The notes beneath the pieces were generated by a model. It searched no databases. It was given only the letters and a program-made list of their open reading frames with translations, and was not told the DNA's origin. A program made the translations under genes and the position numbers. From Pedobacter rhizosphaerae (GTDB taxonomy: Bacteria > Bacteroidota > Bacteroidia > Sphingobacteriales > Sphingobacteriaceae), in the NCBI RefSeq assembly GCF_900111155.1, contig NZ_FOGG01000001.1:1-64000 (forward strand): DNA of 64,000 nt. Direction: 5' to 3'. How positions within the stretch are numbered: position 1 is the stretch's first letter; the number at the start of each line of letters is the position of its first letter. Shown here piece by piece: positions 35,407-45,134 of the stretch.

Positions 35407-35414
35407 TAGTTTTG
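35407..35414 (+). promoter_or_regulatory. Putative -7 box (TAGTTTTG)
   Basis: TAGTTTTG fits TAnnTTTG and lies 7 bp before the ATG at 35422, so the transcript would be nearly leaderless. No -33 match seen. Confidence 0.35.
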
Positions 35415-35421
35415 TAGCCTG

Positions 35422-36174
35422 ATGAAATTTTTTATAGCCACTATGCTTTTCCTGGGCTTCTCTTCGATGCTCTTTGCACAAACCAAACCTGTGCAGGGCA
35501 TTGTTATTGATAAAGAAAGCAAGCAAAGATTAGCGAAGGTTTACATTTACAATTTACGCACAGGCGATGGTTTATATAACAACACTAAAGGTGAGTTTAG
35601 TACCGTAGCACTTCCGGGCGATACTTTGGTGGCCGCGCTTACAGGCTATGGCGTAGATACGATGGTATTTAAAGGACAATCTGCAGCTTATTTTCAACTT
35701 AAATCCATTGGAATCCGACTTCGCGATGTGGTTATTCAACAAAAACGCTTGTCGCCGCAACAGCAATACGAGAAAAATATTAAAGAGTATCGCTACCAAA
35801 CCATGAAGGGAAGTAGCAAAGATCTCCTCAACTTAGGAAATGGTGGCGTTGGATTAGGAATTGATGCAATCTATAACCTGCTAAGCAGACAGGGAAGAAA
35901 CGCCCGCCACCTTCAAAAGATATTAGAAAAAGATTATCGGGAAGATTTAATCGATTACCGCTTTAGCGCTAACCTTGTACAGCAGGTGTTGGGAATTAAG
36001 GGTGATGAGCTGGTAGACTTTATGCAACAATACCGACCAACTTATCAGTTTGTACTGGACGCAACAGATTACTCCTTTAATATGTTTATACGCAATGCCT
36101 ATAAAAGTTATCGTTTAAACCCCAAGGCATTACAACTGCCGCCGCTACCCAAATTAACGATAGAAAAACTGTGA
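35422..36174 (+). CDS. Secreted carboxypeptidase-regulatory-like domain protein
   Basis: A 250-residue exported protein. Signal peptide ends ...SSMLFA; a carboxypeptidase-D regulatory-like beta-sandwich follows (about 22-105, VQGIVIDKESKQRLAKVYIYN to IRLRDVVIQQKRL). The rest is a helical, Tyr/Gln-rich domain (KIKEYRYQ-type, ILEKDYREDLIDYRF). A similar arrangement occurs in the gene at 62132-62770. It is probably periplasmic or outer-membrane associated; function unknown. Its stop overlaps the GTG start of the next gene (GTGA). Confidence 0.8.
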   Translation: MKFFIATMLFLGFSSMLFAQTKPVQGIVIDKESKQRLAKVYIYNLRTGDGLYNNTKGEFSTVALPGDTLVAALTGYGVDTMVFKGQSAAYFQLKSIGIRLRDVVIQQKRLSPQQQYEKNIKEYRYQTMKGSSKDLLNLGNGGVGLGIDAIYNLLSRQGRNARHLQKILEKDYREDLIDYRFSANLVQQVLGIKGDELVDFMQQYRPTYQFVLDATDYSFNMFIRNAYKSYRLNPKALQLPPLPKLTIEKL

Positions 36175-36521
36175 AAGCACCAGTATTTATCATTAAAAAA
36201 TTACCCGCAGCAGGGATGGCAATCTTTCCTTTTATATTGCTCAAATCTGCCCGGTTAAAGAATGATCCGGAAATCATCAACCACGAAAAAATACACTTAA
36301 GGCAACAACTGGAGCTTTTGGTTTTTCCCTTTTACATCCTCTATTTTTTACACTACCTGATTAACCTGATTCGTTATAAAAAACACGATTTGGCATACAG
36401 GAACATCGTTTTTGAAAAAGAAGCCTACCGCAATGAAAACAATCTCCATTATTTAAAAAGCGGAAACTGGTATGGCTGGATCAAGGAATTAAGAACTATA
36501 AAAAAGACTGATACCCAATAG
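36171..36521 (+). CDS. Small membrane protein with HExxH motif (putative metallopeptidase)
   Basis: 116 residues starting at a GTG that overlaps the upstream stop, which implies translational coupling. HEKIH at 38-42 fits the zinc-peptidase signature HExxH, and FEKEAY (Glu82/Glu84) could give the third ligand. One transmembrane helix lies at about 49-67 (LLVFPFYILYFLHYLINLI). It resembles a minimal relative of M48/M56-type membrane peptidases, but I do not recognise a named family, and activity is inferred only from the motif. Confidence 0.7.
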   Translation: MKAPVFIIKKLPAAGMAIFPFILLKSARLKNDPEIINHEKIHLRQQLELLVFPFYILYFLHYLINLIRYKKHDLAYRNIVFEKEAYRNENNLHYLKSGNWYGWIKELRTIKKTDTQ

Positions 36522-36563
36522 AAAACTTTTATCTCTAACTAATTTTCTTTTTCTTTGTAGGTA

Positions 36564-37586
36564 ATGAAAAACTGTTTAGCTGCCATAATCATAGTTCTAA
36601 CTTATTGCTCAACAAGATCTCAAGCGCAGGAAATTGATACCCTACCGATCAATACCAAAGGTTTGGAAATTAAGTTAAAACGCAGTCCGCTACCGAGCAG
36701 ACAGGGGCCATTAAACTTTGAACCCGTTAAGCTTAAGCCTTACGTTGTAAATGCAAAGGTTAACTACTGGAAAACCAGAACCAATGTGGGCATTAATGTT
36801 AACCAGGCTCAGTTTAGTAACAACTGGAAAGGTGGGGGTGTAAACTCAATTGCGGTTGGTGGCTTATTAAACTGGAAAGCAGAATACAACAAAAACAGCT
36901 ACAGCTATGTATCCGAGCTCATCTTGCAATACGGAAAAATAAAGAATAAGGATCAGGTGCAAAAGAAAACCAATGACAGGATTTTCTGGGACCATAAAGC
37001 ATCTTTTCAATTATCTAAAAACTGGTTTTTCTTTGGATCATTAAACTTTGAATCTCAATTTGACAATGGTTTCTCTTACAAAACCGTAAACGGTGCCGAA
37101 GAAGCAACTTTAATCTCCAAATTTATGGGGCCGGGTTATTTAACAGAATCGATCGGTTTTGAGTATAAACCCGTTAAATATTTCTCTACCCGGATTGGTA
37201 CAGGTACCGCCCGTCAAACTTTTGTTTTAGATAAAGATCTTTTTAATGACCCTGATCCTAACAAACCACCAAAAGCTACGGTTTACGGTGTAGAATACGG
37301 CAAAAAAGTTAAAAATGAGCTGGCCTTTCAGGTAGTAAGTGCTTTCGATAAAGATATTTTCGTCAATACTAATCTTAAGGCCAGATACCAAATGTTTATT
37401 CCTTATGAAGACTTTGAATGGTCGAGAATTGACCACCGCTTAGATGTGGCTTTAACCGCAAAAATCAATCGCTTCATGAACACCAGTTTAACTGGCGTTG
37501 TGTTATTTGATAAGGATACGGGAACAGACAAAATACAGGCCAGTCAAACTTTGGCCTTGGGTTTTGCCTTTACCTTCCCTCGATAG
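36564..37586 (+). CDS. DUF3078-family outer-membrane protein
   Basis: A 340-residue protein with an N-terminal signal peptide (to ...RSQA). Its core is DUF3078-like: YWKTRTNVGINVNQAQFSNN, WKGGGVNSIAVGGLLNWKAEY, and alternating beta strands to the end LALGFAFTFPR. The family is confined mainly to Bacteroidota and is probably a barrel. It follows the HExxH gene by 42 bp and ends directly against the convergent flavoprotein gene (1-bp gap). Function unknown. Confidence 0.82.
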   Translation: MKNCLAAIIIVLTYCSTRSQAQEIDTLPINTKGLEIKLKRSPLPSRQGPLNFEPVKLKPYVVNAKVNYWKTRTNVGINVNQAQFSNNWKGGGVNSIAVGGLLNWKAEYNKNSYSYVSELILQYGKIKNKDQVQKKTNDRIFWDHKASFQLSKNWFFFGSLNFESQFDNGFSYKTVNGAEEATLISKFMGPGYLTESIGFEYKPVKYFSTRIGTGTARQTFVLDKDLFNDPDPNKPPKATVYGVEYGKKVKNELAFQVVSAFDKDIFVNTNLKARYQMFIPYEDFEWSRIDHRLDVALTAKINRFMNTSLTGVVLFDKDTGTDKIQASQTLALGFAFTFPR

Positions 37587-38318
37587 TTAGGCACCACCAA
37601 TTCTTCCCAGCTCCCAGTAGGGCATGCTTACAATCTGTTTAAAGCTTACACCTTTTTGTTTAAGGTATTTTTTAAACTGCCTAACAGATTTCGCCCTGCC
37701 TGTTAGGTAAAAAGTGGCATCTTTCCACATTTCCCAACACTTAGGATGCATGTTTTCCATCCAGGTAATCGCACTCTGTGCCGGAGCATCAATATCGGCA
37801 GGAACAGCATCAATCAATAATTTTAACTGCCCTACAGATGGTAAGTTTTCGGCTTTCATCTCTAAAATCCCAAAATACTCAGCATCTTCATGTAACGCCT
37901 TTTTACCCAGCCATTCGTACAAACCCATACTGGTTTCGTCGCCAAAGAAAAAGTGTTGATTAGAGTTGTTATTATAGCCTACCTTGGCACTATCTACAAT
38001 GAGCTTCAGGCTATCGCCCTTTTGCATATTAACGGCAAAGTTATGGCCGGGGCCCTGACTGTTGAGGTAAAAAATAATCTGGCAGGTGCCCGCTTCAGGA
38101 TTAAAATCTGCCAGGGTATAGTGCCTGTACTCATTTGCATTTACTCTAAACAACACCTCATTTCCAGGTTCAAAATGTGTATCGCTGAAATCTCCCTTGA
38201 GGGTAACAGATTTAATATGGCTACTGAGCATTCTGGTTTCGGTAACCTCTACTGTATATATTTTATTGCTGATGATTTTTTCCATTGTATCAGCCAGCCA
38301 TGATGGTAATTTGGGCAT
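37587..38318 (-). CDS. Siderophore-interacting FAD-binding protein
   Basis: About 243 residues of the siderophore-interacting (SIP/ViuB) flavoprotein family, which reduces ferric siderophores in the cytoplasm. The FAD-binding barrel contains VTLKGDFSDTHFEPG and EYRHYTLADF (the RxYT-type flavin motif). The NAD(P)H-like domain contains FFGDETSMGLYEWL and FYLTGRAKSVRQFKKYL. I start at the ATG at 38318; a TTG at 38348 is less likely. It is divergent from an AraC regulator, an arrangement typical of iron-uptake loci, although no siderophore receptor is adjacent. Confidence 0.85.
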   Translation of the reverse strand: MPKLPSWLADTMEKIISNKIYTVEVTETRMLSSHIKSVTLKGDFSDTHFEPGNEVLFRVNANEYRHYTLADFNPEAGTCQIIFYLNSQGPGHNFAVNMQKGDSLKLIVDSAKVGYNNNSNQHFFFGDETSMGLYEWLGKKALHEDAEYFGILEMKAENLPSVGQLKLLIDAVPADIDAPAQSAITWMENMHPKCWEMWKDATFYLTGRAKSVRQFKKYLKQKGVSFKQIVSMPYWELGRIGGA

Positions 38319-38345
38319 AGTATGATATTCTTTAGTAACTTTGGC

Positions 38346-38353
38346 CAAAAGTA
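38346..38353 (-). promoter_or_regulatory. Putative -7 box (TACTTTTG) of the flavoprotein gene
   Basis: On the minus strand TACTTTTG fits TAnnTTTG, 27 bp upstream of the ATG at 38318, within the 96-bp divergent spacer shared with the AraC gene. It is part of the near-palindrome TTTGGCCAAA at 38342-38350, which could be an operator. Confidence 0.35.
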
Positions 38354-38414
38354 ATGGTCTAATGCTTAGTTCATTTTACATCAAAAGGATTAAAAGTTAC
38401 ATGAGAGGGATTTT

Positions 38415-39404
38415 ATGGGATTAAGCATTTACGACGAGTCTAATCAGCGCTACGATGTGGGAAACCACATTACCCGTGTGGAGCTGAACCAGGCAATGGT
38501 TACCGAGAGAAGGGAGAAATATAGCTTTCCTTTTGGCGATGCAGAGATGGTGCAAATTGCTTTTTCCGGTATTTTTATTGTTTATGGCGATATGCTGGTA
38601 AAAAAAAGTCGCCTCAGAATAAAATCTTTTGATGAGCCTGAGCTAGTGGAACTGCACTTTTCACTTACAGGAGGTGGCATTATGGAGAACTATTTAACCC
38701 GGAAAAGGGTGACCATAAAAGCCAATCAGCATAATATTATTTATACTCCAGATTTTGATGGTGTTGCCGAGTTTGCTACAGACCAGCAGTGTAAATTTTT
38801 TGAGGTACATTTCCAGCGTGATAAATTTATCGATCTCACCAGCGAAAGCAGTCTTCTACTCAAAAAATTTGCCGATGATATCATGAATAATCATGCCGTG
38901 GAGCTTTCCGCAGAAAATCTACCCATTAGCTTAGCCATGCACAGTTGTATCCGAGATATTATGAACTGCCATTTTACGGGTAGTTTGAAGCTCTTGTTTT
39001 TACAATCTAAATGCCTTGAACTTTTAGCCTTGCAAGCCCAGGCCTTTGAATTGGCCGCAAAAAAACCTGTAAAAGCTTGTCTTAAATCTGCTTATGATAA
39101 AGATCGGATCTATTATGCGAAAGAATACCTGATTGAGCATGCCAACCAGCCACCTTCTTTGTCCGAATTGGCTAAAATTGCCGGAATTAATGAGTTTAAA
39201 CTCAAACAGGGTTTTAAGGAAACTTTTCAGAACACTGTTTTTGGTTATTTAAGCGATTATAAACTGATGAAAGCCAAAGAACTTTTAGAAGAGGGGAGCC
39301 TGGATATTAAACACATTTCAGATGATTTGGGATATTCTTCTGTACAGCATTTCAATTCTGCTTTTAGCAAAAAGTTTGGAATCAGTCCTGGCAAGGCCAG
39401 ATAA
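38415..39404 (+). CDS. AraC-family transcriptional regulator
   Basis: 329 residues with an N-terminal ligand-sensing part and a C-terminal AraC DNA-binding domain (about 230-329). The first helix-turn-helix is PPSLSELAKIAGINEFKLKQ; the second is LDIKHISDDLGYSSVQHFNS, followed by FSKKFGISPGKAR. The sensing part resembles that of PchR-type regulators of siderophore genes. Its divergent position next to the siderophore-interacting flavoprotein suggests it controls that gene; this is inference. Confidence 0.9.
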   Translation: MGLSIYDESNQRYDVGNHITRVELNQAMVTERREKYSFPFGDAEMVQIAFSGIFIVYGDMLVKKSRLRIKSFDEPELVELHFSLTGGGIMENYLTRKRVTIKANQHNIIYTPDFDGVAEFATDQQCKFFEVHFQRDKFIDLTSESSLLLKKFADDIMNNHAVELSAENLPISLAMHSCIRDIMNCHFTGSLKLLFLQSKCLELLALQAQAFELAAKKPVKACLKSAYDKDRIYYAKEYLIEHANQPPSLSELAKIAGINEFKLKQGFKETFQNTVFGYLSDYKLMKAKELLEEGSLDIKHISDDLGYSSVQHFNSAFSKKFGISPGKAR

Positions 39405-39415
39405 ACTAGCACCAA

Positions 39416-41836
39416 CTAAGCCTTCCGCTTTTTTCTCAAATTCAAATAATCGATATAGCATAAAACCTTAACCGATAAGCTATTATTCTGCGGAGCAGAC
39501 AAAATTCCCTGAAGATTTTTGTTGTAACGTTCGGTGTAATAATTATGCGAGGTTTCTGCCGCATCTTTATACGATAATGATAATTCACTCCCTGGGGCAA
39601 ACTGCCAAACGTAAATCAAATCAATATTAAAAACATTGTAATTTCTATCCAGCCCTGCTAATGGTGCCCCCATATAATTCGCTAAATTTCCATCGGGTTT
39701 TAAGATAAAATATTCCTTGTTTCTCCTGTCGCTCCAGTAATGCCTGAGTACGACCGTAACACCCATTTTATTGGTAAAAGTATATTTGGCATCAAAAGAG
39801 TTTTCTACTGTTCGCCTGTCGTAGCGGGAGAAAATAGATTGGCCTCCTTGTGTGGTTACCCAATTCACGTAATTATAGTTCGGATTAAAGTTTAAATCTA
39901 GGCCAAAAGCTACTTTATCATTCAACCTGAAATTCTGAAACAGGTAGAAGTTATACTCCTTTCCCTTAAAAAGCATTTGCTCCCAAAACCTGATATTCCC
40001 GCCAAAATTGTAGGCTTTTGCCCGATTGGGATTAACATATAATGCTATTCCATAACTCTCGGGAGCCTTATAAACCTGACCGTTTCTGGACTCATAAAAA
40101 TCGTTTCGCCTTGCATTATAACTCGCATCAAACTCTGCCGACCACAGGTTTTTAAACTGCATCCAGGAGCCAGCGTTCATCGTGAAACTTTGGTAGGCGC
40201 CAGGTGTAGCTCTCCGGGAGTAAACCATATTAAACCAGTTTTCCCATTGATTATAAAATTTGCCTGGTTTGTAAACGTTATAACCCAAACCCCACCGCTG
40301 ATCAAAAAAATTATTATTGGTAAAAAAACCCATATCCGATGGATCGAACTGATCGTCAGCATATTTCTGCTGATAGTTCCACGTGAAATTACCACTTTGC
40401 TTCCCAAATTTAAAGGCATAGCTATAACCGGTATGGCTATCAGCTCCTTTTAAATAACTCATTTTCGCTTCTCCATTTACAAAATAGACGTTCTTCTTAT
40501 TGTTCAAATTAAACAGGAGAGCAGAAACATTGGCATCGTAGGCACTTCCCTGCCTCAAAACGTTGGTGTTAATGAATGTTGCCGAACTATTGTTCTTTAA
40601 AGATTGATCAAAGACCAAAATATTGTAATTGGTAAGTGGTTGTGTTTCTACCAGGCTCAAGTTACCCTGCGCATCTTCTACCTCCGTATCCATAGCATTG
40701 GTAATGGCATTGAAGATACCAATGCCCAGGCCTTTGGCTGTTCTTCCCGAAATTTTGGTGGCATTTAATACCTTTGCCTCTTTCTGGTCCTTTACAATAG
40801 TTTCTCCATCTTTTATTCCTGCATAATCGTAGTAGGAGGGAATAGAACCAATCCGCTTGGAGTAAAAAAGATCTCCTTTATTAAACAGTTCAGTACCTTC
40901 GGTAAAAAACTGTCGGTTTTCATTGAATTTGACCTCAAAAGGGGTAAGATTTAAAATTCGATTATCCGATTGTACCTGCCCAAAATCGGGCACTAAAGTC
41001 ATATCCAGCGTAAAACTGTTATTAATCCCGTATTTAACATCCATCCCCCCATTAAAACGGGCTGTAGTATTTTTAACTCCCGGCTGGTTAAGGGGATAAT
41101 GGTTTACATAGGCAGAAACGTAGGGAGAGAAAGATAGCCGTAAGGGTGGTTTAATGTTTTTAATCCCTGTCCATAAACCCTCTTGGTTAATGAAACCATT
41201 TACTTTAGGATCTACAAAATTCCAAAAGGTTTGCGTATTGCTTCTTTGGATTCTCCTGCTAAAATTAAGCCCCCAGTTTTGAACGTCCTTCCCCGAAAAA
41301 CGCAATGCAGAGTAAGGAATCTTCATTTCACAGGTCCAACCTTGATCATCCAGTTTTACAGCACTTTCCCAAACCGCGTTCCAATTTGCATCTTCATCTC
41401 CCACCTGAGAATATTTGGCATCGAATTGTACCCCTGCAGCAGTAACAAAAAATCCATTTCCATTCATTTTATCGTAAAATGGATCAACAATAATTGAAAT
41501 GAAATCGGCATTCCCGATATTATCCCTCGAAACGAGTTCATGCGATACGCTGTCCGGATGATCGTACATTCTCGCATACACATACACGGCAACATCATCA
41601 TAAATAACTTTCATCTCTGTGCGCCTGTTCTTGGTTTCTACCCGGCCAGGAACAGGTCTGATCTCGAAAAAATCAGTGGCACCCGGTACATCTAACCAAC
41701 AGGCATCATCTAAAATACCATCAATTTTGGGGGGTTCAATGGTTCTTACCGCATTCAAATTCTTCTGCCTGGCAGGATCCTGCGCCTTACAGAAAGAATA
41801 AATAAATACAAAAAACAGGAATGCGCAGCGTTTCAT
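39416..41836 (-). CDS. DUF5916 protein with N-terminal CBM9-like domain
   Basis: An 806-residue secreted protein. Signal peptide MKRCAFLFFVFIYSFCKA. The family-9 carbohydrate-binding-like domain (about 25-210) contains EPPKIDGILDDACWLD, NADFISIIVDPFYDKMNGNG and CEMKIPYSALRFSG. The DUF5916 barrel-like region follows, with GGMDVKYGINNSFTLDMTL, PDFGQVQSDNRILNLTPFE and FFTEGTELFNKGDLFYSKRIG. The family is common in Bacteroidota outer membranes. Function unknown; sugar binding is suggested only by the fold. Ends convergently against the AraC gene. Confidence 0.88.
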   Translation of the reverse strand: MKRCAFLFFVFIYSFCKAQDPARQKNLNAVRTIEPPKIDGILDDACWLDVPGATDFFEIRPVPGRVETKNRRTEMKVIYDDVAVYVYARMYDHPDSVSHELVSRDNIGNADFISIIVDPFYDKMNGNGFFVTAAGVQFDAKYSQVGDEDANWNAVWESAVKLDDQGWTCEMKIPYSALRFSGKDVQNWGLNFSRRIQRSNTQTFWNFVDPKVNGFINQEGLWTGIKNIKPPLRLSFSPYVSAYVNHYPLNQPGVKNTTARFNGGMDVKYGINNSFTLDMTLVPDFGQVQSDNRILNLTPFEVKFNENRQFFTEGTELFNKGDLFYSKRIGSIPSYYDYAGIKDGETIVKDQKEAKVLNATKISGRTAKGLGIGIFNAITNAMDTEVEDAQGNLSLVETQPLTNYNILVFDQSLKNNSSATFINTNVLRQGSAYDANVSALLFNLNNKKNVYFVNGEAKMSYLKGADSHTGYSYAFKFGKQSGNFTWNYQQKYADDQFDPSDMGFFTNNNFFDQRWGLGYNVYKPGKFYNQWENWFNMVYSRRATPGAYQSFTMNAGSWMQFKNLWSAEFDASYNARRNDFYESRNGQVYKAPESYGIALYVNPNRAKAYNFGGNIRFWEQMLFKGKEYNFYLFQNFRLNDKVAFGLDLNFNPNYNYVNWVTTQGGQSIFSRYDRRTVENSFDAKYTFTNKMGVTVVLRHYWSDRRNKEYFILKPDGNLANYMGAPLAGLDRNYNVFNIDLIYVWQFAPGSELSLSYKDAAETSHNYYTERYNKNLQGILSAPQNNSLSVKVLCYIDYLNLRKKRKA

Positions 41837-41958
41837 TGGTTTAGGTTATTATATATAAGACTGCCCGTGTATAGAGATGTTGCACCATTGGAAAAATATA
41901 ATCTGTGTAAGATTTAAAGTTTTGATTTGAGCAGCAAAGATTTACAATCAAAATTTGA

Positions 41959-41966
41959 TACATTTG
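41959..41966 (+). promoter_or_regulatory. Putative -7 box (TACATTTG) of ffh
   Basis: TACATTTG fits TAnnTTTG, 59 bp upstream of the ffh ATG. A TTTG occurs at 41926 but is too far upstream to count as the -33 partner. Confidence 0.4.
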
Positions 41967-42025
41967 CCTTTTATTAAAAACAAGAGGCTTTTTGCAATGG
42001 GCAACAGGCTTTTAGCTGAAAAAAG

Positions 42026-43366
42026 ATGTTTGATAATTTACAGGACAAGCTAGACAGAGCGTTTAAAGTATTAAAAGGACAAGGCAGTATTACGGAAATC
42101 AACGTGGCAGAAACCATGAAAGAGATCCGTAAAGCATTATTGGATGCCGATGTTAACTATAAAACAGCCAAATCATTTACAGATGATGTAAGGCAAAAAG
42201 CTTTAGGACAAAACGTATTAACTGCGGTTTCTCCGGGGCAGTTGCTAACCAAAATAATGAACGATGAACTTGCCGCCTTAATGGGTGGTGAAGTTACAGA
42301 GTTAGATACCAAAGCTAATCCAACCGTAATCCTCATTGCAGGTTTAAATGGTGCGGGTAAAACTACCTTTGCTGGTAAGTTAGCACTTCATTTGAAAGGT
42401 AAGGGCAAAAAACCTTTATTGGTTGCCGGCGATATGTACCGCCCTGCGGCAGTTGATCAGTTAGAGGTATTAGGTACCTCTGTTGGTGTTTCTGTATACG
42501 CAAACCGTAACTCTAAAGACCCGGTTGGCATTGCTTTAGAAGGTATTGCGCATGGTAAGCAAAACGGGAATAATGTAATCATTATCGATACGGCTGGTCG
42601 TTTGGCGATTGATGAGTCGTTAATGAACGAAATCTCTGAGGTGAAGGCGCAAACTAACCCACATGAGATTTTATTTGTGGTAGATGCCATGACCGGACAG
42701 GATGCGGTAAATACAGCCAAGGTATTTAATGATCGTTTAGATTTTACCGGTGTTGTATTAACTAAATTAGATGGTGATACCCGTGGTGGTGCTGCGCTTT
42801 CCATTAAATCTGTAGTTAACAAACCGATCAAGTTTATTGGTACTGGCGAGAAAATGGAAGCATTAGATGTTTTCTATCCAGACCGTATGGCTTCCCGTAT
42901 TTTGGGAATGGGTGATGTGGTTTCGCTTGTTGAGCGTGCACAAATGCAGTTTGACGAGAAAGAAGCGGCAGAATTACAGAAGAAAATTCGCAAGAACAAG
43001 TTCGATTTCAACGACTTCTATAACCAAATCCAACAGATCAAGAAAATGGGTAACATGAAGGATTTGATGGGCATGATTCCTGGAGTTGGCAAAATGATGA
43101 AAAACGTTGATGTTCCTGATGATGCTTTTAAATCAATTGAGGCCATTATCAGTTCCATGACGCAATATGAAAAAGAAAATCCTGATGTAATTCAACAAAG
43201 CCGTCGCCTGCGTATTGCAAATGGCTCTGGAACTAAAGTAGAAGAGGTTACTAAATTGCTTAAGCAGTTTGAAGATATGCGTAAAATGATGAAGCAATTC
43301 TCTAATCCTGCAGCCGCAGCTGCAATGATGAAGGGAATGCCTAAAATGCCTTTCGGGAAACGTTAA
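42026..43366 (+). CDS. ffh: Signal recognition particle protein Ffh
   Basis: The SRP54 GTPase, which delivers nascent membrane proteins to FtsY and the translocon. 446 residues: N-domain (1-90), G-domain with P-loop GLNGAGKTTFAGKLA (about 107-121), IIDTAGRLAIDE, TKLDGDTRGGAAL and GTGEKMEALDVF, then the Met-rich M-domain (about 300-446). The M-domain includes GMIPGVGKMMKNV and SRRLRIANGSGTKVEEVTKLL for 4.5S RNA binding. A strong terminator follows. No 4.5S RNA gene was found in the window. Confidence 0.98.
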   Translation: MFDNLQDKLDRAFKVLKGQGSITEINVAETMKEIRKALLDADVNYKTAKSFTDDVRQKALGQNVLTAVSPGQLLTKIMNDELAALMGGEVTELDTKANPTVILIAGLNGAGKTTFAGKLALHLKGKGKKPLLVAGDMYRPAAVDQLEVLGTSVGVSVYANRNSKDPVGIALEGIAHGKQNGNNVIIIDTAGRLAIDESLMNEISEVKAQTNPHEILFVVDAMTGQDAVNTAKVFNDRLDFTGVVLTKLDGDTRGGAALSIKSVVNKPIKFIGTGEKMEALDVFYPDRMASRILGMGDVVSLVERAQMQFDEKEAAELQKKIRKNKFDFNDFYNQIQQIKKMGNMKDLMGMIPGVGKMMKNVDVPDDAFKSIEAIISSMTQYEKENPDVIQQSRRLRIANGSGTKVEEVTKLLKQFEDMRKMMKQFSNPAAAAAMMKGMPKMPFGKR

Positions 43367-43384
43367 GTTATACCAAAATATACC

Positions 43385-43415
43385 ATCCCGATCAGAAATG
43401 TTCGGGATTTTTTTT
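43385..43415 (+). terminator. Terminator of ffh
   Basis: ATCCCGA/TCGGGAT stem (43385-43391 with 43402-43408), 10-nt loop, followed by eight T residues, 19 bp after the ffh stop. Confidence 0.85.
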
Positions 43416-43521
43416 GCCTAATTTTATCCTGTAGAACCGCTTAAGTACACAAACTATTTATATCTTAGTATCATAATCACCCCCTAAAAACCAACATCCC
43501 GTTTTATTTTAGCCTAAATTA

Positions 43522-45060
43522 ATGCTTGTAAAAACATACGGGAGTGCTGTTTATGGTGTAAACGCCCTCACCATTACTATTGAAGTCAATATTAGTGCCG
43601 GTAACAAATACTATATGGTGGGCCTGCCCGATAATGCGGTCAAAGAAAGTCTGCAAAGGGTAGAAAGTGCCATCCATGCTGCTGGCTACAGAATGCCCAG
43701 ACAAAAAATTGTAGTTAATTTCGCACCTGCAGATATTCGAAAGGAGGGTTCTGCATACGACCTGCCAATTGCAATCTGCATTCTTGCTGCATCTGGGCAG
43801 CTTCCTGCTGATGAGCTGGAGGATTATTTCATCATGGGCGAGCTTTCTTTAGATGGAAATATTCAACCGATTAAAGGGGCATTGCCCATTGCCATACAGG
43901 CGCAACAAGAAGGGATGAAGGGCTTTATCCTTCCCAGCCAAAATGTTAGGGAGGCCGCAATAGTTGATGGAATCAGTGCCTATGGTGTAGAAAATCTGGC
44001 ACAGGTGATTTCATTTTTCAATAAACAAGAAACACTCATCCCCGTTAAGGTTAATACCCACGAAGAGTTTTTAAAGAATATCAGTAACTACGAACACGAT
44101 TTTGCTGATGTAAAAGGGCAGGAAAATATTAAAAGAGCTTTAGAAATTGCAGCAGCAGGAGGGCACAACGTAATTTTGATTGGGCCGCCCGGGGCCGGAA
44201 AAACAATGCTGGCTAAGCGACTACCCACTATTCTACCTCCGCTAAACTTAAACGAGGCGCTCAAAACTACCAAAATCCATTCGGTTGCAGGAAAACTTTC
44301 GGCCACAGATGCCTTAATGACGGTTAGACCTTACAGAAGCCCGCACCATACCATTAGTGATGTAGCATTAGTAGGGGGAGGCATAAGTCCCCAACCGGGA
44401 GAAATATCTTTGGCACATAATGGGGTATTATTTTTAGATGAATTACCCGAATTTAAAAGAACGGTATTGGAAGTAATGCGGCAACCGCTTGAAGATCGGC
44501 AGGTTTCGATATCCAGAGCCCGTTTTTCGGTAGAATATCCTGCCAGTTTTATGTTGGTAGCCTCCATGAATCCATGCCCTTGCGGTTTTTTCAACCATCC
44601 TGAAAAAGAATGTGTATGCGCCCCTGGCGTGGTTCAAAAATACCTGAGCAAAATATCAGGGCCACTGCTCGATCGGATCGATCTTCACGTAGAAGTTACA
44701 CCTGTAGATTTTAGCGAACTCTCCTCCTCGCATGATGCAGAAAAAAGTGAGATTATCAGAGAGCGGGTAATTGGTGCAAGAGCCGTTCAGGACCATCGTT
44801 TTGCTGCAAATGAAAACCTCCATTATAATGCGCAAATGAGCCCTAAAATGGTTCGAATGGTTTGTGCGATCAGTAATGAAGGCGTGGCCCTCTTAAAAAC
44901 AGCTATGGAAAAACTCGGATTATCTGCCCGGGCATATGATCGCATTTTAAAAGTTGCCAGAACCATTGCCGATTTGGATGACCAGAAAAATATAGAGCTG
45001 GAGCATCTGGCAGAAGCCATTAATTACAGAAGCTTAGACCGCTCGGGCTGGGCGGGTTAA
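43522..45060 (+). CDS. comM: ComM/YifB-family Mg-chelatase-like AAA+ ATPase
   Basis: 512 residues. An N-terminal Lon-protease-like fold (VYGVNALTITIEVNIS) precedes the AAA+ module with Walker A GPPGAGKTMLAKRLP (about 219-233), Walker B VLFLDELPEF and arginine-finger region LLDRIDLHVEV. A Cys cluster follows (NPCPCGFFNHPEKECVC), and the C-terminal Mg-chelatase domain includes GLSARAYDRILKVARTIADL. ComM is a branch-migration helicase in natural transformation in other bacteria. It stands as a single gene here. Family certain, role by homology. Confidence 0.93.
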   Translation: MLVKTYGSAVYGVNALTITIEVNISAGNKYYMVGLPDNAVKESLQRVESAIHAAGYRMPRQKIVVNFAPADIRKEGSAYDLPIAICILAASGQLPADELEDYFIMGELSLDGNIQPIKGALPIAIQAQQEGMKGFILPSQNVREAAIVDGISAYGVENLAQVISFFNKQETLIPVKVNTHEEFLKNISNYEHDFADVKGQENIKRALEIAAAGGHNVILIGPPGAGKTMLAKRLPTILPPLNLNEALKTTKIHSVAGKLSATDALMTVRPYRSPHHTISDVALVGGGISPQPGEISLAHNGVLFLDELPEFKRTVLEVMRQPLEDRQVSISRARFSVEYPASFMLVASMNPCPCGFFNHPEKECVCAPGVVQKYLSKISGPLLDRIDLHVEVTPVDFSELSSSHDAEKSEIIRERVIGARAVQDHRFAANENLHYNAQMSPKMVRMVCAISNEGVALLKTAMEKLGLSARAYDRILKVARTIADLDDQKNIELEHLAEAINYRSLDRSGWAG

Positions 45061-45134
45061 CTGATTTTTTAAGCGGGCTTATCTTTAGAACATTGTTTTC
45101 ATTACCTTTAAACACCTAATGATGAACGCCACTA

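Noticed and set aside
40190..40453. Plus-strand frame with a hydrophobic stretch opposite the DUF5916 gene
   Set aside because: The hydrophobicity arises from the barrel-encoding strand read backwards; no start signal or neighbours support it.
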